Below are positions 23,629-31,610 of a stretch of 43,285 nucleotides of DNA, in pieces. Both the position numbers and the translations under genes were made by a program. This DNA comes from Candidatus Poribacteria bacterium. GTDB taxonomy: Bacteria; Poribacteria; WGA-4E; WGA-3G. The notes under the pieces are model-generated. The model searched no databases, was not told the DNA's origin, and saw only the letters and a program-made list of their open reading frames with translations. Numbering within the stretch: the first letter of the stretch is position 1; every line of letters begins with the position of its first letter. The stretch is taken from contig JAPPNJ010000167.1 of the NCBI GenBank assembly GCA_028818705.1, forward strand, positions 1 through 43,285. The letters run 5' to 3'.

Positions 23629-24930
23629 CTACACTTCCGAATTATCATCGTTAACATCCAGTGCAAACAATTCCTGTAATGCTTCGACGTATTGTGCGTG
23701 GTCAATACTACCATCGTTGACGGCGCAGCGGAGATTCTGCATAGGATGGTGAAGCAGTTTTTTGACAATCGCCTGCGTCATGGAAGTAATGGCAGCTTCC
23801 TGCTGGTCGGAGAGTGTTGCTTTGTAGAAACACGCTTGCAATTCGGTATCGGCTATCTGTTGAAACTGCTGATGGAGTGCTTTAATTGTAGGATTGACCT
23901 GAAAGGTTTGTAATTGGTTGTAGAACCGCTTGGCTTCTTCGGAGACGATCTGTTCCGCTCGGACTGCTTCGTGTTGCCTATCTTTGAGGTTGGAGGCGAC
24001 AACCGCTTCAAGATCATCAATATTGTAGAGGAAAGCGTTGTCAATTTTACTTACGTCCGGATCAATGTCCCGTGGGACAGCAATGTCGATGAGGAACATA
24101 TATCGGTGCTTACGTTTTCGCATGATGTCAACGAGCGGCTGCCGCTTAATGAGATAATCGGGGGCACCGGTAGAGCTGATGACTATGTCGGCATCAATGA
24201 GGAAATCGAGAGCACTATTATAAGGGAGGGGAGTTCCGTTAAACTTCTCGGCGATTTTGACAGCACGTTCGTAAGTACGATTTGCGACGAGGACGTTGGA
24301 GGCACCGTTTGCGACGAGATGCTTTGCGGTAAGCTCGCTCATTTCACCAGCCCCGATAATGGCGACAGTCTTGCCCTGAAGTGTGTTGAAAATCTTTTTG
24401 GCGAGTTCAACAGCAGCGTAACTAATAGAGACAGCGCCGGTAGTGATTGTTGTCTCGGAGCGGATACGTTTGCCGACACTGAAAGCCTTGGTGAAAAGCC
24501 GATTGAGAACAACCCCCACGCCGCCTGCTGAACGCGACAGGTCGTAAGCGGTTTTAACTTGACCCAGTATTTGGGATTCACCAACTACCATAGAATCAAG
24601 ACTCGATGTCACTCTGAAGAGATGCTGGATCGTCTCCAAGTTACGGTGGAGATAACACCACTTCTTGAGTGAATCCACGCCGATCTGATGGTAGCGAGCG
24701 AGGCATTCGACCAACATTTTGGCAGCTGCGTCGGCATTCTGCACTGAATGTGCAAGTGCATAAACTTCTACCCTGTTACAGGTAGAGAGAATCACTGCCT
24801 CTTGAACCTGATCAGATTCACGCAAACGCTGGAGGAATTCAATAAGTTGTTCTTCGGAAAACGCCAATTTTTCCCTGAATTCAATGGGAGCAACATGATG
24901 GCTGGTTCCGACGGAGACAATCTGGTTCAT
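23629..24930 (-). CDS. hemA: Glutamyl-tRNA reductase
   Basis: A 433-residue GluTR, the first committed step of C5-pathway heme synthesis: NADPH reduction of glutamyl-tRNA(Glu) to glutamate-1-semialdehyde. VGTSHHVAPIEFREKLAF and VILSTCNRVEVYAL carry catalytic Cys51; GESQILGQVKTAYDLSRSAG, the dinucleotide fold VAIIGAGEMSELTAKHLVANG and the C-terminal dimerisation helices are all present. GAGG lies 5 nt upstream of the ATG. It has its own perfect consensus promoter, so hemA-hemC-cobA-hemD can be expressed apart from the upstream genes. Confidence 0.97.
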   Translation of the reverse strand: MNQIVSVGTSHHVAPIEFREKLAFSEEQLIEFLQRLRESDQVQEAVILSTCNRVEVYALAHSVQNADAAAKMLVECLARYHQIGVDSLKKWCYLHRNLETIQHLFRVTSSLDSMVVGESQILGQVKTAYDLSRSAGGVGVVLNRLFTKAFSVGKRIRSETTITTGAVSISYAAVELAKKIFNTLQGKTVAIIGAGEMSELTAKHLVANGASNVLVANRTYERAVKIAEKFNGTPLPYNSALDFLIDADIVISSTGAPDYLIKRQPLVDIMRKRKHRYMFLIDIAVPRDIDPDVSKIDNAFLYNIDDLEAVVASNLKDRQHEAVRAEQIVSEEAKRFYNQLQTFQVNPTIKALHQQFQQIADTELQACFYKATLSDQQEAAITSMTQAIVKKLLHHPMQNLRCAVNDGSIDHAQYVEALQELFALDVNDDNSEV

Positions 24931-24978
24931 TTTTCCTCAAGAGAATTTGAAAAAGGTGAACACACGTGCATTGGGTAA

Positions 24979-25007
24979 ATTATATCACATATTTTAGGTT
25001 GTGTCAA
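24979..25007 (-). promoter_or_regulatory. Perfect consensus sigma-70 promoter of hemA
   Basis: On the minus strand TTGACA (25002-25007), a 17-bp spacer (24985-25001) and TATAAT (24979-24984) match the consensus exactly. Start of transcription is expected near 24972, about 40 nt before the hemA ATG. Confidence 0.8.
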
Positions 25008-25036
25008 ATTTAGAAGTCCCCCTGTTGCCAACATTA

Positions 25037-25879
25037 TTAGCGGTATGTGTGCATGCTGTCTAAAAATAGGTCTACGCCAACATAGGTACAAAGGACAGCA
25101 ACAAACCCGACGATTGCGGCATACGCTGCTCTGCGTCCGTGCCATCCCCAAAATTGGCGGATCCCAATTTGGAAAACATAGATAAACAACGTCACAAAGG
25201 TGGAGATCACCTTCGCATCAAGCCATCTCCAAGGCACATCCCGAATATATTGGGTCCAGAGGCTCCCAACAATAACTCCCATCGTGAGCAGAATCACACC
25301 CAGGATCGTACAACGATATCCAAGTTCATCAGAAACACCGAGAGAGGGAAGGAGATTGTCAAGGAGTGCGTTTGTCTTTCTACGAATTTTCCGTTCCTCT
25401 ATCAGATACATCAATCCAAATCCGAACGCGGCGATGAATGCGGCATAAGCGAGAAAAATGAGTGTGGTATGCGCCAGAAGCCAATAGTTTTGTAAAGGCT
25501 CCGGAAGCGCAGCGGTGTGCGTCGCAAAACTATATGAGATGAGTATCGCAATGAATGCAACGGGCATGACGAAACTGCCAAGTGTACGGAGATGCGTCAA
25601 ACGCACAATGAGTAGATAAATCAGCGTGATTGACCACGCAAAAAACGCGGTGGAATCCGTCCAGTGCGTCATTGGAAAATGCCCTTGCTGTAGCCACCAG
25701 AGTGCGATAAATAGGGTCAGAAACGCAAAACCGATGATAGTGTTCCAAAAAGCGATACGCTCAATCGTTGGACGAATTACTGATCCTTCAGCACGACTTC
25801 CTATAGCCAGCGAAAGCGTGTGAAAAATACTTGCTGCTAAGTATATTAAAAGGGTGACAAGAAATAGAAAATTTATCAT
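25037..25879 (-). CDS. CcsA/HemX-like cytochrome c assembly membrane protein
   Basis: This 280-residue protein has eight hydrophobic segments and belongs to the CcmC/CcsA/HemX family. His20, His137 (LLAHTTLIFLAYAAF) and His247 (WGWHGRRAA) fit the heme-ligating histidines. The tryptophan-rich loop is degenerate: SLWTQYIRDVPWRWLDAKV instead of the usual WGxYWxWD. HemX-type proteins beside hemA affect GluTR levels, and CcsA-type ones deliver heme to cytochrome c; the weak WWD motif leans to HemX. It lies between the Met8-like gene (18 bp upstream) and hemA. Confidence 0.85.
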   Translation of the reverse strand: MINFLFLVTLLIYLAASIFHTLSLAIGSRAEGSVIRPTIERIAFWNTIIGFAFLTLFIALWWLQQGHFPMTHWTDSTAFFAWSITLIYLLIVRLTHLRTLGSFVMPVAFIAILISYSFATHTAALPEPLQNYWLLAHTTLIFLAYAAFIAAFGFGLMYLIEERKIRRKTNALLDNLLPSLGVSDELGYRCTILGVILLTMGVIVGSLWTQYIRDVPWRWLDAKVISTFVTLFIYVFQIGIRQFWGWHGRRAAYAAIVGFVAVLCTYVGVDLFLDSMHTYR

Positions 25880-25886
25880 AGGAATA

Positions 25887-25910
25887 GTTGTCAGTTATCA
25901 GTTATCAGAA
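25887..25910. repeat. TCAGTTATCAGTTATCAG repeat overlapping a gene end
   Basis: GTTGTCAGTTATCAGTTATC with AGAA matches the TCAGTT repeat family seen at 13602, 27065 and 42868. It supplies the last codons and the TGA stop of the Met8-like gene. Confidence 0.5.
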
Positions 25911-27058
25911 TGTACGTCCAACAGGTTTGAGGTGTAGGTACTGGCATACTCCAACCTGTCCCCTCGAACCCAGTTGAAAAGGCATTCAGCAGCACATCCA
26001 GGGTCTGTGAGGCCAAGACAACACCTCTGCGATTGCGAACCATTCACTTCAACACTGTCAATGAGCCTCTCAAAAAAGTCGGCACGCTTTTTCGAAGTCG
26101 GAAAAGACCTGAGAATCTCAGAACGGTGCGCCCCGAGGAATTCGATAAATGCCCCATAGCCGTTGTTTTCAAACTGGTTCGCGAGTTTCTTGCGAAGACG
26201 TTCTGCCTTCTCAGGACCCGCAATGCTGCGAGCAGCGACACTAATTATGAGATTGTCATCTACTATGAGATGCGGCGTGAAATAGGTCCCGGCATTGGGT
26301 TCGTCAAGGTATTCCCGAATGAATCCGCCCTTATCTTCACAATACATCCCTACAGCAGAGGACTCGTTTGTAATCACAAGAAATGCGTCATCAAGATGAT
26401 GGGATTTTATTGCGTCGGGTGCCATACATAAAACGGAGGCACCGCACTGTTGTAACAGTGATATGCGATGCTCAATCTCTGGTGTTTTCTGTTTATATAA
26501 GACAACACAGTTGCGATTTTCCAACAAGAGATAGACAGGATAAGGGAGTTCTTGATTCTCAATAGGCACCGGTTTTCCAGCCTCATAGCCGAGTGTGTAT
26601 AACGAAGTTGTGTTTAGTAATTTCTCAAAATATTCACGAATACGGCGACTCGTCGCGGGACTCTTACCACTCGTAGAAATACTGAGCATGAGCTCACCAT
26701 CGGTTACAACGGAGGCAGCAGCGAAGGTACATTGCGGAATAACATCGACAACGTTGACTAAACGAATTTTGTTCTTTTCGTGTGCTTCTACGAAAACAGC
26801 GGAGTTAATATCCTTAAAATCGGTCGCAGCACAGACGAGAAAGTAGCCGTTGGTATCACCTGCCTTCAACTGACGTTTGTACCAGTGAATTGTGCCGATA
26901 TGTGCGAGGAAGGTTAGTAATTCTGTTGCGTCCGGACTAATCAGCGTGACATCACCGCCGCTGAGGAGCATAGCGACAACTTTTCGTTCGGCAACAGTGC
27001 CACCGCCGACAACGAGGCATTTCCGATCCTGAAGGTTTATATAGGCAGGATAAAACAT
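25898..27058 (-). CDS. Siroheme synthase (Met8/CysG N-terminal) protein with duplicated fold
   Basis: A 386-residue protein, almost twice the usual precorrin-2 dehydrogenase length. Residues 3-148 are a normal domain: YPAYINLQDRKCLVVGGGTV with AERKVVAML (NAD loop), VCAATD, VNVVDVIPQCTFAAASVVTD, LMLSISTSGKSPATSRRIRE. Residues 173-292 repeat the same fold in degenerate form: YPVYLLLENRNCVVL, with the glycine loop replaced by YKQKTPEIEHR, then FTPHLIVDDNLIISVAARSI. Residues 303-336 (FIEFLGAHRSEILRSF and FFERLIDS) resemble the CysG dimerisation domain. A Cys-rich tail has C346, C347, C355 and C359. The first copy should oxidise precorrin-2 to sirohydrochlorin; the second probably binds but does not catalyse. 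The stop codon lies in a dispersed repeat. Confidence 0.88.
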   Translation of the reverse strand: MFYPAYINLQDRKCLVVGGGTVAERKVVAMLLSGGDVTLISPDATELLTFLAHIGTIHWYKRQLKAGDTNGYFLVCAATDFKDINSAVFVEAHEKNKIRLVNVVDVIPQCTFAAASVVTDGELMLSISTSGKSPATSRRIREYFEKLLNTTSLYTLGYEAGKPVPIENQELPYPVYLLLENRNCVVLYKQKTPEIEHRISLLQQCGASVLCMAPDAIKSHHLDDAFLVITNESSAVGMYCEDKGGFIREYLDEPNAGTYFTPHLIVDDNLIISVAARSIAGPEKAERLRKKLANQFENNGYGAFIEFLGAHRSEILRSFPTSKKRADFFERLIDSVEVNGSQSQRCCLGLTDPGCAAECLFNWVRGDRLEYASTYTSNLLDVHSDN

Positions 27059-27064
27059 CTTAAT

Positions 27065-27142
27065 GGCTGTCAGTCATCAGTTGTCAGTTAAGAGGATCTC
27101 TGGTTAATCAAACTTCTCTTTTAACCGAAAACTGATAACGAC
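27065..27142. repeat. Inverted TCAGTT-type repeat between operon genes
   Basis: GGCTGTCAGTCATCAGTTGT and CAGTTAAGAGG on the left are mirrored by CTCTTTTAACCGAAAACTG and ATAACGACT on the right. This makes a long imperfect hairpin that fills almost the whole gap between the prenyl synthase and Met8-like genes. The same arrangement occurs at 42868-42998. Confidence 0.6.
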
Positions 27143-27145
27143 TCC

Positions 27146-28126
27146 TCATGAGTCTCGTGAGACGACGTAATCTGCGAGTTGTTGCAGTGCGAGACAAGCA
27201 TCGGTCTGCGGTAGGATTGCCAATGCTGTCTTGGCGCGATCGGCGTAGTGTTGTGCGACTGTCAGACAGTGGACTTCGACAGCATACCGCTGGAATAGGG
27301 ATTCTACAAAGGCGATTGCTTCTGTTTCATCTGTATTCGGATTCAGTACCTTCTCAAGCATCTGCTTTTCATCGTCATTACAAACACTTCGCGCATAAAT
27401 AATTGGAAAAGTGAGTTTTCCTTCACGGAGATCGCCGAACGCATTTTTTCCTAATTTATCTGGATTTTCCGTGAAATCGAGCACGTCATCAACAATTTGG
27501 AAAGCGGTTCCAATTTGTTGTCCATAGATGGTAAGTGCTTCAATCTGCTGTGGATCCGTTGTACCGAGATGTGCACCGAGGGTACAGGAGGCAGTAATCA
27601 GTTTACCGGTTTTGAAACTGATAATTTTGAGGTATTCGGCTTCGGCGATGTCAAAATCGCCACTTTTGTATGCATGTATGACTTCACCTTCGCACATGGC
27701 TTGTGTCGTATCAGCGAGGATTGCCATGGCTGGATCATCGGCGCGACGGGCTACGAGCATAGAGAGAACACGAGCATGTAAGTAGTCTCCAACGAGGACT
27801 GCGACTTTATTGCCCCACTTTGCGTGTAAAGTTTCGCGTCCACGGCGGATGGCAGCTTCGTCAAGTACATCGTCGTGAACAAGTGATGCGACATGGATGA
27901 GCTCAACAACAGCAGCGAGCGTATGTGCGTCTTTGCCTTCATATCCACAGACTTTGGCAGAAAGGACAACCAGAATAGGGCGGAGACGTTTACCACCCCC
28001 TTCCACTACATGCTGGACAGCCATGTCAACGAAACTGTATTCACTGGCGGTGTTTTCAGTAAGTTTCGCCTCAACGGCACTGAGATCATCAGCAATCAAT
28101 TGAACAATTTGATCAAAACTCGACAT
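27146..28126 (-). CDS. Trans-polyprenyl diphosphate synthase
   Basis: A 326-residue class I prenyltransferase. GGGKRLRPILVVLSAKVCG starts the substrate site; VHDDVLDEAAIRRG is the first Asp-rich motif (DDxxD); FQIVDDVLDFTENPDKLGKN the second. The long-chain type with a small residue before the first motif fits octaprenyl/heptaprenyl synthases that make quinone side chains. Placement inside the tetrapyrrole operon suggests coordinated supply for respiratory quinones, or heme O. ATG 28126 with GGGAGAA upstream is preferred to a GTG at 28159. Confidence 0.92.
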   Translation of the reverse strand: MSSFDQIVQLIADDLSAVEAKLTENTASEYSFVDMAVQHVVEGGGKRLRPILVVLSAKVCGYEGKDAHTLAAVVELIHVASLVHDDVLDEAAIRRGRETLHAKWGNKVAVLVGDYLHARVLSMLVARRADDPAMAILADTTQAMCEGEVIHAYKSGDFDIAEAEYLKIISFKTGKLITASCTLGAHLGTTDPQQIEALTIYGQQIGTAFQIVDDVLDFTENPDKLGKNAFGDLREGKLTFPIIYARSVCNDDEKQMLEKVLNPNTDETEAIAFVESLFQRYAVEVHCLTVAQHYADRAKTALAILPQTDACLALQQLADYVVSRDS

Positions 28127-28171
28127 TCCGTTCTCCCAAAGTGTGGTTAGAAACCGCACCTACCGTTTCGT

Positions 28172-29455
28172 TTAGAGATTAGCCAATACCTGTGTTGCGG
28201 CTTGAACAGTTTTGTTGATATCCGCTTCGGAATGGACTAAAGAGACAAATCCTGCCTCAAATTGAGAAGGGGCGACATAGATCCCCCGCTCTATGAGTCC
28301 CCAGAAGTATTGTTGAAAGCGTTCAGTATCCGCTGTTCGGGCGTCATCGGCATTAGTGACAGTTTCTGGCGTGAAGTAGAGCATCAACATTGAGCCGACG
28401 CGGCTGTGCCACGCATCAATGCCGTGCCTTTGGGTCGCCTCGGCGAGTCCATTTGCAAGGGCAGCAGCAGCGTTTTCGAGCTGTGCGTAGACACCCGGTT
28501 CAGCGAGGCATTTGAGCGTCGTTATACCTGCTGTAACGGCTAAAGGATTCCCGGAAAGCGTTCCTGCCTGATAGACATCACCTTCAGGAGCAACACACCG
28601 CATAATGTCCCGTTTTCCGCCGTAAGCCCCAACAGGCAACCCTCCACCAATAATCTTCCCTAAACAGGTCATGTCTGGCGTGACGTTGTAGTAAGACTGG
28701 GCACCACCATAAGCCACTCGAAATCCGGTGATGACTTCATCAAAAATGAGCACAATACCGTGCGCCTCAGTAATCTCACGAAGTTCATCAAGATAGCCGT
28801 CTTGAGGTGGAATGATGCCCATATTGCCCATAATAGGCTCGAGGATGAGACATGCAATTCCGTCCGGATTGGCTTCTATCGTCTCGCGGACAGCATCGGG
28901 GTTGTTAAACGGCACAGTGAGCGTGTTGCGTGCGAAATCCTCTGGTACGCCGCCGCTATCAGAAAGTCCGAACGTTGCGACTCCAGAACCTGCTTTTGCC
29001 AAGAGGTAGTCCACATGCCCATGATAGCATCCGTCAATTTTAATGATTTTATCGCGTCCTGTATACCCACGCGCGACGCGAATTGCGGTCATTGTGGCTT
29101 CTGTACCGGAATTGACGAGTCGTACTTGCTCAATTGATGGCACTGCATTGACAATAGTTTCAGCGAGTTCCGTTTCCAATGTCGTCGGCGCGCCAAAACT
29201 TGTGCCATTCGTCGCTGCCGAACTGACAGCCTCTACAACGCTCGGGTGCGCATGTCCCAAAACCAAGGGTCCCCAAGAGGCGACATAGTCAATATATTCG
29301 TTGTCATCAATGTCGTAGACCTTTGAGCCTGCACCACGGGCGATGAAACGCGGGTGGCTACCGACCTTACTAAAATTTCGGACAGGACTGTTAACACCAC
29401 CGGGGATGAACTGTTGTGATTTTTGCCATGCGGCTAAGGATTTACTGTCCTCCAA
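28172..29455 (-). CDS. hemL: Glutamate-1-semialdehyde 2,1-aminomutase
   Basis: A 427-residue PLP enzyme converting glutamate-1-semialdehyde to 5-aminolevulinate. FIPGGVNSPVRNFSKVG, LVNSGTEATMTAIRVARGYT, IFDEVITGFRVAYGG and the PLP-lysine site TCLGKIIGGGLPVGAYGG are all intact, and length is standard. A TTG start at 29455 has GGAGG 6 nt upstream and gives the usual HemL N-terminus; the ATG at 29482 lacks an SD and would add nine unmatched residues. It follows hemB by about 140 bp; that gap has an imperfect inverted repeat (GGGTTTC/GAAACCC) and nothing else. Confidence 0.95.
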   Translation of the reverse strand: MEDSKSLAAWQKSQQFIPGGVNSPVRNFSKVGSHPRFIARGAGSKVYDIDDNEYIDYVASWGPLVLGHAHPSVVEAVSSAATNGTSFGAPTTLETELAETIVNAVPSIEQVRLVNSGTEATMTAIRVARGYTGRDKIIKIDGCYHGHVDYLLAKAGSGVATFGLSDSGGVPEDFARNTLTVPFNNPDAVRETIEANPDGIACLILEPIMGNMGIIPPQDGYLDELREITEAHGIVLIFDEVITGFRVAYGGAQSYYNVTPDMTCLGKIIGGGLPVGAYGGKRDIMRCVAPEGDVYQAGTLSGNPLAVTAGITTLKCLAEPGVYAQLENAAAALANGLAEATQRHGIDAWHSRVGSMLMLYFTPETVTNADDARTADTERFQQYFWGLIERGIYVAPSQFEAGFVSLVHSEADINKTVQAATQVLANL

Positions 29456-29598
29456 AGCATTTCCTCCAAACTTTTTAACCATTGGGTTTCTGCTCGGTTT
29501 TTTCCATTGTCAAAAACGGGTTTCGGGTAAAGTTGTGTCGTTACTACTGGAAACCCAACCTCTGACAAAAATAAATGACGAATGGTTAATTGCGATTC

Positions 29599-30576
29599 CT
29601 AATCGTTGAGCCATTCAACAACAGACTTCGCAAAATAGGTTAAAATCATATTAGCACCTGCACGTTTGATGCTGGTTAATACCTCCAGTGCGACGCGTTC
29701 TTCATCGATCCAGCCATTTTCGGCGGCAGCTTTAATCATAGCATATTCACCACTGACGTTGTAGGCGGCAACGGGGACTTGAAATTCTGTTTTGACCCGT
29801 TGGATTACGTCAAGATAGGCAAGCGCAGGTTTTACCATGAGAATGTCAGCACCTTCTTCGATATCAAGCGAGACTTCTCGTAACGCTTCTTCAACATTTG
29901 CTGAATCCATCTGATAAGCCCGGCGGTCTCCGAACTGGGGTGTAGAGTCCGCTGCTTCGCGAAAGGGACCGTAAAAGGCGGATGCGTATTTGGCAGAATA
30001 CGCCATAATCGGGACGTTTTGGTATCCGTTTTCATCCAATGCGGCGCGAATTGCTCCAACGCGTCCATCCATCATGTCTGAGGGTGCGATGACATCAGCA
30101 CCGGCGCGCGCGTGCGAAATGCTCTCCTTAACAAGAAGTTCAAGAGTCGGATCATTCTGTACTTCACCAGCTTCAACGATGCCGCAGTGTCCATGATCAG
30201 TATATTCACAGAGGCATACATCCGTCATCACAAGCAGATCAGGCACAGTATCTTTAATCGCTCGGATGGCTTGTTGAATGATACCGTCATCGGCATAAGC
30301 TTCTGAACCGATCGGGTCTTTCACCTCTGGGATTCCAAACAAGATTGTGCCGGGGATACCGAGTGCAGCGAGTTCCTTCGCAGCGGTCACGAGGAGATCA
30401 ACCGAATACTGGTAGCATCCAGGCATTGCAGAAATTTCAGTTGCGGTATTGTGCCCATGAACGACAAACATTGGGTAAATAAGGTCATCGACGGAAAGTG
30501 TTGTTTCGCGAATCAGTCGGCGCAAGTTTTCATTTGCGCGAAGTCGCCTTGGGCGGTAGATAGGGAAGGTGCTCAT
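29599..30576 (-). CDS. hemB: Porphobilinogen synthase (5-aminolevulinate dehydratase)
   Basis: A 325-residue HemB that condenses two aminolevulinates to porphobilinogen. Schiff-base lysines are K196 ([16 protein letters not shown]) and K249 ([14 protein letters not shown]). The Cys-rich site [14 protein letters not shown] (C121, C123, C131) marks the zinc-dependent type. Its ATG overlaps the stop of the upstream secreted-protein gene as ATGA, so translation is likely coupled to it. Confidence 0.96.
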   Translation of the reverse strand: MSTFPIYRPRRLRANENLRRLIRETTLSVDDLIYPMFVVHGHNTATEISAMPGCYQYSVDLLVTAAKELAALGIPGTILFGIPEVKDPIGSEAYADDGIIQQAIRAIKDTVPDLLVMTDVCLCEYTDHGHCGIVEAGEVQNDPTLELLVKESISHARAGADVIAPSDMMDGRVGAIRAALDENGYQNVPIMAYSAKYASAFYGPFREAADSTPQFGDRRAYQMDSANVEEALREVSLDIEEGADILMVKPALAYLDVIQRVKTEFQVPVAAYNVSGEYAMIKAAAENGWIDEERVALEVLTSIKRAGANMILTYFAKSVVEWLND

Positions 30577-31496
30577 TCGCTTTCTGAACCTGAAGATTTA
30601 ATTTCGTATTGTATTAATTCAAAGGTTTTGTCTGCGGGAGGTTCCAATCCAAGCGCCTCAGATGCTTCGTCGTGTTGATGCTCCTGTATCATCTTGACAA
30701 TACCGACGTTAGGTGCCAACCAGAGCGTCGTGTAAGATGTACCTTTTTGTTCTTGTGCGCCAGGTTGCTGAGGAACTTCCATAGACAGAGCCGTCTCCGA
30801 TGATGCGTCCGTTCGATATTCGACCACTAAACAGTCTTCAAAAGTGCCAGCATCTGTTTCCACTGTTTCTGTACCTGTGACATTCCCAACCTCTACATAG
30901 GTAGTGTAAGTCGTGGCAGTTTGCGTAGAGCCACCGGGTATCTCGACGGGTAGACCCTTGATATCAATAGTCATGGTCAGGACAACATTTACTTCAATCG
31001 CTGTCCATTCTTCATTATAAGTGGCTGGTGTCGGTAGGAAATAGAAGTAATCTTGGGATTTCACATCAACTTCGTAATCTATGTCAAATGTGACGTTTAA
31101 ACCTTCAGGCAGCTGGTCCTGCATTGCCTGACGCATTACGACGAGTGCTTCGTCCATCTGTTGTATCATGGACGCCTTAACGGCGTTTTGGACTTCTGTT
31201 CCGACAAAGAACGCCACCCAGTCATCCCCGACTTGATAGTAATACGGGTGTACATAATGCTCAAAGTCTGCCCAATTTTCCAAACCTGGATCATAACTGA
31301 AAGTACTATAGGTGTCGCCGTCAATATTCTCTGGTTCTATTGCATACCGCGTCAATTCGTCACCGTTATGATCCTCGTAGACCCAGTAACTTCCGATGGC
31401 ATCTGGAAAGTAGTAGTTCGCCCATTCATTTCCCATCAACGTCGTGCTATAAGCAAAAATGAATAAAATGATGAGAACAGACCGAATTTTTTTCAC
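30573..31496 (-). CDS. Secreted hypothetical protein heading the heme operon
   Basis: I do not recognise this 307-residue protein. It starts with a signal peptide ([20 protein letters not shown], then [11 protein letters not shown]), and the remainder is beta-rich and acidic with many aromatic residues: [31 protein letters not shown]. It has the look of a periplasmic or surface beta-sandwich such as DUF-type lipoprotein-like domains, with no catalytic motif. The GTG start at 31496 has GGAGG 9 nt upstream; a longer frame would place the signal peptide internally. It is first in the operon behind a good promoter and overlaps hemB by 4 bp, which ties its expression to heme synthesis. Confidence 0.8.
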   Translation of the reverse strand: MKKIRSVLIILFIFAYSTTLMGNEWANYYFPDAIGSYWVYEDHNGDELTRYAIEPENIDGDTYSTFSYDPGLENWADFEHYVHPYYYQVGDDWVAFFVGTEVQNAVKASMIQQMDEALVVMRQAMQDQLPEGLNVTFDIDYEVDVKSQDYFYFLPTPATYNEEWTAIEVNVVLTMTIDIKGLPVEIPGGSTQTATTYTTYVEVGNVTGTETVETDAGTFEDCLVVEYRTDASSETALSMEVPQQPGAQEQKGTSYTTLWLAPNVGIVKMIQEHQHDEASEALGLEPPADKTFELIQYEIKSSGSESE

Positions 31497-31543
31497 AATG
31501 GTATTCCTCCAAAATTTTTTACTTCTCCAATTATCCATCTAAT

Positions 31544-31572
31544 AGTATACAGGATTTTACTGGAAACGACAA
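31544..31572 (-). promoter_or_regulatory. Promoter at the head of the tetrapyrrole operon
   Basis: TTGTCG (31567-31572) and TATACT (31544-31549) on the minus strand with a 17-bp spacer. Transcription would start near 31537, about 40 nt before the GTG of the secreted protein. Confidence 0.65.
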
Positions 31573-31610
31573 GGAAAATGTGATGCATCGCGCAGTGGTA
31601 AAAATGGTGT

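Noticed and set aside
29512..29566. Inverted GGGTTTC/GAAACCC between hemB and hemL as a terminator or riboswitch
   Set aside because: The stem is short and interrupted, there is no T-run in the proper place, and hemL would lack any other promoter I can see.
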